Assembly: GCA_003165415.1 (NCBI GenBank)
Contig: PLUC01000116.1
Span: 1-40,300 of the forward strand
DNA length: 40,300 nucleotides
Direction of reading: 5' to 3'
DNA from: Holophagaceae bacterium
GTDB lineage: Bacteria; Acidobacteriota; Holophagae; Holophagales; Holophagaceae
The position numbers and the translations under genes were made by a program. The notes beneath the pieces are model-generated. The model saw only the letters and a program-made list of their open reading frames with translations, was not told the DNA's origin and did no database searches. Positions 34,827-40,300 of this stretch are shown piece by piece (the first letter of the stretch is position 1; each line of letters begins with the position of its first letter).

Positions 34827-35495
34827 ATGACTGGCGCGGCGATGAAGCTCATTATTTGGGATTTTGACGGCACCCTGGCTGACACCCGGCCGATCATCGA
34901 GGCGGGCATGGACCATACCCTCGAGATCCTGGGCCTGGATCCCGGTCTGAAGGCGCAATGGCTGGAGTGTGTCGGCCTTCCGGTGGAGGAGGGCATCCGG
35001 CGCACTTTCGGCCCACTGGGGGTGGGCCTGGATCAGGTGACCCGGGCCTACCGGAGCTTCAAGCACACCGAGCACGACCACCTGCTCAAGGGCTTCGCCG
35101 GCGTGAGCGAGCTCCTGGAGGAGCTCAGGGGGATCGGCATGCCCATGGCCATCGCCTCTTCCAAGCGCGGCGAACCGCTCCGTCGGCAGTTGAAAGTCCT
35201 GGGCTGGGAGGGCTATTTCGACCCCATGGTGACCCCCGACGAAGTCCAGGCCGGAAAGCCCGATCCCGAGAGCCTGCGCCTCTGCCTCCAGGCCCACGGC
35301 CTGGCGCCCGGGGACGCGGTGATGGTGGGGGACACCCCCTACGATCTGGACATGGCGCAGCGGGCGGGGGTTCCCAGCGTGGCGGTGGGCCATGGCTTCT
35401 CCAGCCAGTCGGCCATGGCCGCCTATGGGCCCCGTGCCTACGCCCCCGACACCGCCGCCCTGCGCGACATCCTCCTGGCCTGGAGCCGCCCATGA
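34827..35495 (+). CDS. HAD-superfamily phosphatase, phosphoglycolate phosphatase-like
   Basis: A subfamily IA HAD hydrolase of 222 residues. Motif I is IWDFDGTLADT (nucleophile and acid Asp), motif II the Ser in AIASSK, motif III Lys in QAGKPDPESL, and motif IV VGDTPYDLDMAQRAG. A helical cap lies between residues about 20 and 90. The closest named type is Gph/PpaX, but substrate cannot be assigned. TAAGGT lies six bases before ATG 34827; its AAGG could also serve as a weak Shine-Dalgarno, so leaderless status is ambiguous. A second in-frame ATG (MKLIIWDF) five codons later is possible. The stop overlaps the moaC start (ATGA). Confidence 0.88.
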   Translation: MTGAAMKLIIWDFDGTLADTRPIIEAGMDHTLEILGLDPGLKAQWLECVGLPVEEGIRRTFGPLGVGLDQVTRAYRSFKHTEHDHLLKGFAGVSELLEELRGIGMPMAIASSKRGEPLRRQLKVLGWEGYFDPMVTPDEVQAGKPDPESLRLCLQAHGLAPGDAVMVGDTPYDLDMAQRAGVPSVAVGHGFSSQSAMAAYGPRAYAPDTAALRDILLAWSRP

Positions 35496-35986
35496 GCCTG
35501 ACCCACCTGGATCCCGAAGGCCGCCCCCGGATGGTGGACGTTTCCGCCAAGGCCGTCACCCGGCGCCGGGCGGTGGCGGCCGGCTGCCTGATCCTGGGCG
35601 AGGCGTGCGCCGCGGCCCTGGAAGCGGGCGGGGGCCCCAAGGGCGACCCCTGGAACACCGCCCGGATCGGCGCTGTGGGCGGCGCCAAGCGCGCCGGCGA
35701 CCTGATTCCGCTCGCCCACCCGCTGTCCCTGGACGCCGTCACGGTGGACCACCACTGGGATGCCGCCGGGCGCCGGGCCTGGCTGCGGGTGGAGGTGTCC
35801 GTGGAGGGCCGCACCGGGGTGGAGATGGAAGCCTTGACTGGGGTAAGCCTGGGACTCCTGGTGCTTTATGACATGCTCAAGGCGGTCAGCCACGAAATGG
35901 AACTCGGCCCGGTGCGCCTCCTGCTGAAGGAAGGCGGCCGGCGCGGGCTGGTGACCCAGGCCTGGGCCGACTGTCCTTGGAAATAA
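35492..35986 (+). CDS. moaC: Cyclic pyranopterin monophosphate synthase MoaC
   Basis: MoaC turns the MoaA product 3',8-cyclo-GTP into cyclic pyranopterin monophosphate. The 164-residue protein has RMVDVSAKAVTRRRAVA, AKRAGDLIPLAHPLSLDAV, and the catalytic C-terminal block GVEMEALTGVSLGLLVLYDMLKAV, where the Asp and Lys of YDMLKA are the conserved active-site pair. The start is ATG 35492 overlapping the HAD stop; the 342-aa track ORF runs back through another frame. moaA lies 12 kb away, so the pathway is scattered rather than in one operon. Confidence 0.96.
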   Translation: MSLTHLDPEGRPRMVDVSAKAVTRRRAVAAGCLILGEACAAALEAGGGPKGDPWNTARIGAVGGAKRAGDLIPLAHPLSLDAVTVDHHWDAAGRRAWLRVEVSVEGRTGVEMEALTGVSLGLLVLYDMLKAVSHEMELGPVRLLLKEGGRRGLVTQAWADCPWK

Positions 35987-36016
35987 TCCGATAGACTTCA
36001 CGATTTACATTTTTGT

Positions 36017-36046
36017 TTGATCCAACAAGGGTTCTTGGGATAGCAT
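36017..36046 (+). promoter_or_regulatory. Promoter and hairpins upstream of the LysM-M23 gene
   Basis: TTGATC (36017-36022) and TAGCAT (36041-36046) are 18 bp apart. The following leader of about 80 bases has GGGGAATGCCCC as a tight hairpin. An overlapping possible stem ATAGCA/TGCTAT includes the -10 itself. I could not match the leader to a known riboswitch class. Confidence 0.4.
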
Positions 36047-36136
36047 CATGGGTCCTGCTATGTCCGCCACGGGGAATGCCCCAGGAGGTTATTTAGGCAT
36101 CCATGAACCATGCAGTTTCCCGCATGAGGAGATCCC

Positions 36137-37201
36137 ATGCGCACGACCTTTTTAGCCCTTGCCATCGTCATCTCCGGCATGACCGGGAATCTCCAGGCTT
36201 CCCACCGTCCCCACCGTCCCCACAGTTCCATCCACAGGGTCCGCAAAGGGGAGACCGCCATGCGGATCGCCCAGGACAACGGGATTTCCCTCAAGGAACT
36301 TAAATCGCTCAATCCCAGGATCAACCTCGCCCGGCTGCCCGCGGGCACCCCCCTCAGGGTGGGTGAGGAAAAACGGGCCGCCCTCCCCCCGAGGAAGCCC
36401 GGACCGGTGCAGTTCCACGCCCACGGGAGGAACCCGCAGGCGGTGGCGCCCCTGCCCGGCACCCCGGCCCTGGGGCCCGCCACCCTGGTCCACCTGGAGC
36501 GCATCCTGCCGGCGGAAGGCCTGGCCCCGGCCCCGGCCGCGGTGGCCAATCCGAACCGGAGTTCCGCCGAACCTTCCGCCTCCACCCCGTCCCTGGCCGG
36601 CATGCGCCAGGTGCTGCCCGCGGAGGATGAGCCGGACGAACTGGTCGAGGTGCCCGCCCTCGCCGCCGCCCCCACCGAGTTCACCCCCGCGGACCGCGGC
36701 AACATCGATCTGCTGTGGCCGGTGCAGACCCGCACCATCAGCTCCGCCTGGGGCCCGAGGATGCGCACCCGGGTGGTGAGGATCAGGACCAGCGCCCGCA
36801 GCCGGCGGGTCACCCGGCGCTTCCTGGGCACCCACAAGGGCGTGGACCTCAGCGCGCCCAAGGGCACCGACATCTTCGCGGCCATGGACGGCCAGGTGGC
36901 TGCGGCCGGACGGCAGAAGGAGTACGGCAACTACGTGGCGGTCGACCACGGCAACGGTGTCGTGACCCTCTATGCCCACTGCAACAAGAATTTCGTCACC
37001 GTGGGCGAGATCGTCCGCCGGGGCCAGAAGATCGCCGAGGTGGGCCGCACCGGCAACGCCACCGGGCCGCACCTGCATTTCGAGCTGCGCCTGGACGGTA
37101 TTCCCCAGAATCCGCTGCCCAGGATGAACGATATGGAAGAGATCCCCGCGGACATGGTGGCCCAGAACCTGGTGGCCACCCCTCCCTCCGACCAGCGGTA
37201 A
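36137..37201 (+). CDS. LysM and M23 metallopeptidase, NlpD-like
   Basis: A 354-residue exported murein hydrolase. It has a signal peptide (TTFLALAIVISGMTGNLQA), a LysM peptidoglycan-binding domain (about 34-78, RVRKGETAMRIAQDNGISLKELKSLNPRI), a long Pro/Ala-rich linker and a C-terminal M23 domain (about 190-335). The zinc site is intact: HKGVDLSAP, YAHC and HLHFEL. It should therefore be catalytic, in contrast to the EnvC-like protein 2 kb away. GAGGAG seven bases before the ATG is a strong ribosome binding site. It stands alone with its own promoter. Confidence 0.92.
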   Translation: MRTTFLALAIVISGMTGNLQASHRPHRPHSSIHRVRKGETAMRIAQDNGISLKELKSLNPRINLARLPAGTPLRVGEEKRAALPPRKPGPVQFHAHGRNPQAVAPLPGTPALGPATLVHLERILPAEGLAPAPAAVANPNRSSAEPSASTPSLAGMRQVLPAEDEPDELVEVPALAAAPTEFTPADRGNIDLLWPVQTRTISSAWGPRMRTRVVRIRTSARSRRVTRRFLGTHKGVDLSAPKGTDIFAAMDGQVAAAGRQKEYGNYVAVDHGNGVVTLYAHCNKNFVTVGEIVRRGQKIAEVGRTGNATGPHLHFELRLDGIPQNPLPRMNDMEEIPADMVAQNLVATPPSDQR

Positions 37202-37264
37202 CACCCAGGAGCCATTTGGGTGGACCCATGTTAGGCTAGGCTTTTCGTGGGTTTTGAGGTGAGC

Positions 37265-39310
37265 ATGGCATTTCCTTCCTGGCTGCGCCTGTGCGCAGCG
37301 ATGATTTTCATGGCGGGGCTCCTGGGGCTCAGCGACGGTTGCCACCACGGGGCCGGGGCGGCGACGGGCACCGTCTCGCTTTCCGGCTATATCACCTTCA
37401 ACCGGACGCCGGTGCTGTACAACGCCGCGGGTCAACCCACCGGGCTGGGCGCGACTCCCGTCACCTACCCGGCCCGGGGCGTGGTCGTGCGCGCGTTCCA
37501 GCTGGACTACGACGTCGACCAGAACGGCAAATCGATCCAGGTCTGGCACATGGCCGCCACCACCTCGACCGACATCAACGGCTACTACTCCTTCACCAAC
37601 TCGGTCTACGGGGGCTACGCCACCTTCGTGGAGGTCGACAGCGTCTTCCAGCAGGCCACGGGCCACCAGTCCATCGTCCAGGTGATCGCCGACGCCAACG
37701 GCCTCTCCAGCACGGTGCCGGAGCCGCAGCGGCCCATCTACGTGTTCCGGGAGGACGTGGGCGGCACGGTGGTGACCAGCCCGGTCGCCTCGGACCCCAC
37801 CCAGCCCTTTCCCGCGAGCGGCCAGTCCAACGTAGCCGTGATCTCGGCGAGCATCTCGCCGCTGAACATCATTCTGGGCTCCACTGACAACTGGCAGATC
37901 ACCGTGCCCAACTGGTACGTGCCGGGCACCAATCCCGCTTATCCCCTGGCCCAGGCCCCCCCCACCGGCAGCGTGAGCCTGGGCAGCGAGGTGCTCGGCA
38001 TCCTCGACAGCGCCTACCTGTTCTCATTCTGGTACGGGGACCCCACGCCCTCCCAGGTGGCCGGCGGCGCGCTGGACCTGCACTACTATCCGGGCCGCAC
38101 CGAGTCCCCCGTCCGCTCCTACGTCGTCTACAACCCCTCCCTGACCCCGCTGGCCTGGGACGGCACCAAGTTCCACTACTTCGCGACCCTGGCCGGAGGC
38201 CCGGTCGTGGACGACGGCTGGGACCAGGGGGTGATCTTCCCCATGCTGGCCCGCAACTTCCTGTTCGGCCAGGGCAAGACCAGCCTCTTCCCCACCGGCC
38301 AGAGCAGCACCCTCAGCGAGGCGCCGGACCTGGCGGTGGTGGACGGCATGGCCGACGCCATGGCCGCCACCCTGCTGACCACGCCCTTCCTGACCGATAT
38401 CACCTCGTCCACCCCGCTGACGCCCCGGGACATCCGGGTCATCCCGGCCCAGCCGGGCATCGGCTCCCCCGGGACCCTGGCCGCCGTGGCCTGGCAACTG
38501 TCCCTGGTGGGCAACTACATCACCCCCCCGGGCAACTATGCCACCTGGAGCTACCCCTGGAGCACCGGGAACCCCACCGGGCTCACCTACCCCCCGGTCA
38601 TGGCCACCCTCTTCGACCTGAGCTACCCCTACACCCAGTACCTGGGGGCCAACGGCACGGTCACCGAGTCCATCGACACCTCCAGCATCTTCGCCCAGGT
38701 GGGGCGCCTGCAGGACGCCCAGGACGGGCAGCCTGAGAACCTCGCGCCGCTGTTCCCGAATCTGACCCTGCTGACCCTGCTGTCCCCGTACAACATCTCC
38801 TGGCCCCAGACCCCCCAGACCTGGCCCTACATCGCGGCCGACTGGGACTCCACCACCAACCCGACCCCCGGCCCCCTGCTGGCCACCCTGCCCAGCTTCA
38901 CCCTGTCCATGGCCAACGCCCAGCCGGTTCCCAACCAGGCCCTGGCCAACCCGGCTTACACCGGCCCGGCCACCATCTATCCCAACGTCTCCCAGGGCGA
39001 GGTCGCCTACGCCAAGCTGTCCCTGTTCCTGGACCGTGCCTTCATCATGGGCATCAGCACCAACCCGACCCTGCCCCCGGGCGCCATCCTCGAAGTGGCG
39101 GTGGATCCGGCGATCACGCCCCCCTCGGCTTCCTATCTCCAGCCCCAGGGCCCGTTCCTGTTCACGGCCAGCAACATGGCCCCGGTCGCCTTCACCCTCC
39201 TGGGCAACCCCCCGGACTACACCAACCCGATCTGGCACTACTTCCGCTTCCGCATCCTCAGCCCCACCGCCGTGCAGCCCGATGTGCAAGTCACCGTCAC
39301 CCTCCAGTGA
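37265..39310 (+). CDS. Large secreted protein, probable lipoprotein, unknown function
   Basis: I do not recognise the family. The 681-residue protein has an export signal (WLRLCAAMIFMAGLLGLSDGC) with Cys after Gly. The lipobox is atypical (SDGC), so lipidation is likely but not certain. Residues about 40-130 resemble a carboxypeptidase-regulatory/transthyretin-like Ig fold (GTVSLSGYITFNRTP...STDINGYYSFTNSVYGGYATFVEV). The rest is rich in Pro, Thr, Tyr and Trp with no visible catalytic motif, repeat unit or barrel C-terminus. I choose ATG 37265 with GAGG five bases upstream instead of the GTG at 37247. It overlaps the next gene by 29 bp. Confidence 0.6.
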   Translation: MAFPSWLRLCAAMIFMAGLLGLSDGCHHGAGAATGTVSLSGYITFNRTPVLYNAAGQPTGLGATPVTYPARGVVVRAFQLDYDVDQNGKSIQVWHMAATTSTDINGYYSFTNSVYGGYATFVEVDSVFQQATGHQSIVQVIADANGLSSTVPEPQRPIYVFREDVGGTVVTSPVASDPTQPFPASGQSNVAVISASISPLNIILGSTDNWQITVPNWYVPGTNPAYPLAQAPPTGSVSLGSEVLGILDSAYLFSFWYGDPTPSQVAGGALDLHYYPGRTESPVRSYVVYNPSLTPLAWDGTKFHYFATLAGGPVVDDGWDQGVIFPMLARNFLFGQGKTSLFPTGQSSTLSEAPDLAVVDGMADAMAATLLTTPFLTDITSSTPLTPRDIRVIPAQPGIGSPGTLAAVAWQLSLVGNYITPPGNYATWSYPWSTGNPTGLTYPPVMATLFDLSYPYTQYLGANGTVTESIDTSSIFAQVGRLQDAQDGQPENLAPLFPNLTLLTLLSPYNISWPQTPQTWPYIAADWDSTTNPTPGPLLATLPSFTLSMANAQPVPNQALANPAYTGPATIYPNVSQGEVAYAKLSLFLDRAFIMGISTNPTLPPGAILEVAVDPAITPPSASYLQPQGPFLFTASNMAPVAFTLLGNPPDYTNPIWHYFRFRILSPTAVQPDVQVTVTLQ

Positions 39311-40130
39311 CCTGCCGCCGGACCTGGGCGCCGCCCTGGCCCGGATCCGGGAACGGGCGCCGTTCGTGCCGGAATTGGCCATCGTGCTGGGCTCCGGGCT
39401 GGGCGCCCTGGCCGCCTGCCCCGAAGCCGCCGCCGGCTTCCACCTGGACTTCACCGAGCTGGGCTTCCCGGCGCAGACGGTGCCGGGGCACACGGGCCGG
39501 CTGATCTTTTGCGAACTGGAGGGGCGCCGGGTGGTGCTCCAGGCCGGCCGGTTCCACGGCTACGAAGGCCACCCCATGGCCCTGGTCACCGGGTCCATGC
39601 GGCTCTACGGGCGCCTGGGGGTCAGGGCCGTGGTGCACACCAACGCCGCCGGGGCCGTCAACGCCGGGTTCCGGGTGGGCCAGCTGATGGTGCTCACCGA
39701 CCACATCAACCTCATGGGCGGCAATCCGCTCACCGGGCCCAACCTGGAACCGGGACCCCGGTTCCCGGACATGACCGCCGCCTACGACCCTGACCTGCGC
39801 CGGCAGCTGCACGGGGCGGCCGCGGCCCTGGGGCAGACCCTCCAGGAAGGGGTGTACGTGGCCGTTCCCGGCCCCAGCTTCGAGACCCCGGCTGAGATCC
39901 GGGCCTTCCGCGTCCTGGGCGCCGACGCCGTGGGCATGAGCACGGTCCCCGAGGTGATCGTGGCCCGCCAAGAGGGCCTGCGGGTCGCGGCCATCTCCTG
40001 CCTCTGCAACATGGCCGCCGGCATGCTGCCCCAGCCGCTCAGCCACCTGGAGGTGCTGGAGGCCGGCGCCGCCGCCGCGGGGGCCTTCGAGGCCCTGATC
40101 CGGGCTTTCCTGAAGAACCTGGTCCTCTAA
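39282..40130 (+). CDS. punA: Purine nucleoside phosphorylase, trimeric (PNP class I)
   Basis: The enzyme splits purine nucleosides with phosphate to give base and ribose 1-phosphate. The 282 residues include AIVLGSGLGALA (phosphate loop), PGHTGRLIF, LQAGRFHGYEGHPM, HTNAAGAVNAGF, PGPSFETPAEIRAFR and GADAVGMSTVPEVIVARQ, all features of the mammalian-like trimeric class. The start is the only in-frame ATG near the conserved region (39282). It lies inside the end of the preceding gene and has no Shine-Dalgarno, so expression may depend on coupling to the upstream gene. The 364-aa track ORF overextends. A family A repeat follows its stop after 4-5 bases. Confidence 0.93.
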   Translation: MCKSPSPSSDLPPDLGAALARIRERAPFVPELAIVLGSGLGALAACPEAAAGFHLDFTELGFPAQTVPGHTGRLIFCELEGRRVVLQAGRFHGYEGHPMALVTGSMRLYGRLGVRAVVHTNAAGAVNAGFRVGQLMVLTDHINLMGGNPLTGPNLEPGPRFPDMTAAYDPDLRRQLHGAAAALGQTLQEGVYVAVPGPSFETPAEIRAFRVLGADAVGMSTVPEVIVARQEGLRVAAISCLCNMAAGMLPQPLSHLEVLEAGAAAAGAFEALIRAFLKNLVL

Positions 40131-40134
40131 CGGC

Positions 40135-40240
40135 GCTAAGCCGTTGTCTAGAATTAACCTGAACAGGCCGTTTCGGCCCCGGTATAAGCAGCCGTAGCGG
40201 AATAGCCTGAACTGCACAGGCTATTCCACAACGGCTGCTA
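40135..40240 (-). repeat. Family A intergenic palindromic repeat, copy 3
   Basis: On the minus strand the repeat starts AGCAGCCGTTGTGGAATAGCCTG, loop TGCAGTT, and returns. The outer arms are 40187-40195 (AGCAGCCGT) and 40231-40239, and the inner arms are 40198-40209 and 40217-40227. The far end CTAAGCCGTTGT (40136-40147) is also complementary to the ACAACGGCT at 40229-40237, so the whole element can close on itself or fold as a local hairpin. It lies immediately before mutL and contains part of its likely -10. Confidence 0.75.
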
Positions 40241-40244
40241 ACCT
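40239..40244 (+). promoter_or_regulatory. -10-like TAACCT before mutL (possible leaderless start)
   Basis: TAACCT ends six bases before the mutL ATG, overlaps the edge of the family A repeat, and no Shine-Dalgarno is present. A -35 would fall inside the repeat hairpin and is not recognisable. Confidence 0.35.
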
Positions 40245-40250
40245 GTTGAC

Positions 40251-40300
40251 ATGGCCAAGATCCGCGTGCTCTCCGACCAGGTCGCCAACCAGATCGCCGC
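40251..40300 (+). CDS. mutL: DNA mismatch repair protein MutL, N-terminal fragment (runs off window)
   Basis: Only the first 16 complete codons are visible: MAKIRVLSDQVANQIA. This is the highly conserved start of the MutL GHKL ATPase domain (IxxLxxxVxNQIAAGEV). MutL couples MutS mismatch recognition to strand removal. The start fits the family N-terminus. The fragment is too short to judge endonuclease motifs. Confidence 0.9.
   Translation, partial: MAKIRVLSDQVANQIA

Noticed and set aside
36047-36136. c-di-AMP or c-di-GMP riboswitch before the LysM-M23 gene
   Set aside because: Hairpins are present but the conserved core bases of those riboswitch classes are not recognisable.

Overview
The window is GC-rich, gene-dense bacterial chromosome with no rRNA, tRNA, CRISPR array, phage or autonomous transposase in view. 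A diderm cell is indicated by KdsA (Kdo for LPS), a PilC/GspF platform protein, a predicted outer-membrane barrel protein and EnvC/NlpD-type murein factors. The dnaK-dnaJ-hspR cluster, the protein families and the base composition suggest an acidobacterium, perhaps class Holophagae (Geothrix-like). That placement is inference from gene content only.

Layout. 1-6.5 kb: heat-shock cluster (dnaK 3' end, dnaJ, hspR) followed by a sigma-70 factor, a DnaC-like ATPase and an MMPL/RND exporter. 6.5-9.2 kb: a structured repeat (family C), a MidA/NDUFAF7-type methyltransferase and a Fic protein. 9.2-13.7 kb: ribosome assembly and central metabolism (rplU, rpmA, obg, nadD, a second family C copy, rsfS, glutamate dehydrogenase). 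13.7-18.9 kb: a large minus-strand outer-membrane protein, pilC, and kdsA. 19-24.9 kb: Lrp-type regulator, isochorismatase-fold protein, NFACT/RqcH-like protein, HU, a small unknown, moaA and an unknown. 25.4-32.8 kb: recA, a hybrid histidine kinase, a PilZ/receiver-like protein, a membrane glycosyltransferase and a CPA2 antiporter. 32.8-40.3 kb: an EnvC-like factor with a membrane partner, HAD phosphatase-moaC, a LysM-M23 peptidase, a large lipoprotein, purine nucleoside phosphorylase and the start of mutL.

The most unusual content is intergenic. Three repeat families are visible by internal comparison. Family A (about 85-107 bp, 3 copies) is a strong hairpin plus a tail whose end can pair back to the start. 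Family B (about 425-430 bp, 2 copies) has roughly 85 bp terminal inverted repeats and nested inner inverted repeats, and both copies sit between convergent genes. Family C (about 250 and 380 bp, 2 copies) ends a few bases before a start codon and contains three helices with compensatory changes between copies plus a possible pseudoknot. It resembles the RNA-bearing ends of IS200/IS605-superfamily (TnpB/IscB) elements that have lost their ORF. The other five convergent gene pairs have stop codons that overlap or lie within 3 bp of each other and show no terminator.

Several genes (dnaJ, fic, moaA, mutL, perhaps others) have a -10-like hexamer 6-7 bases before the start codon and little or no Shine-Dalgarno sequence, which suggests leaderless mRNAs. 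Several proteins show substitutions at defining residues: Walker A Lys to Arg in the DnaC-like ATPase, loss of catalytic Asp and Cys in the isochorismatase-fold protein, a degenerate M23 site in the EnvC-like factor and a receiver-like domain without a phosphoacceptor.
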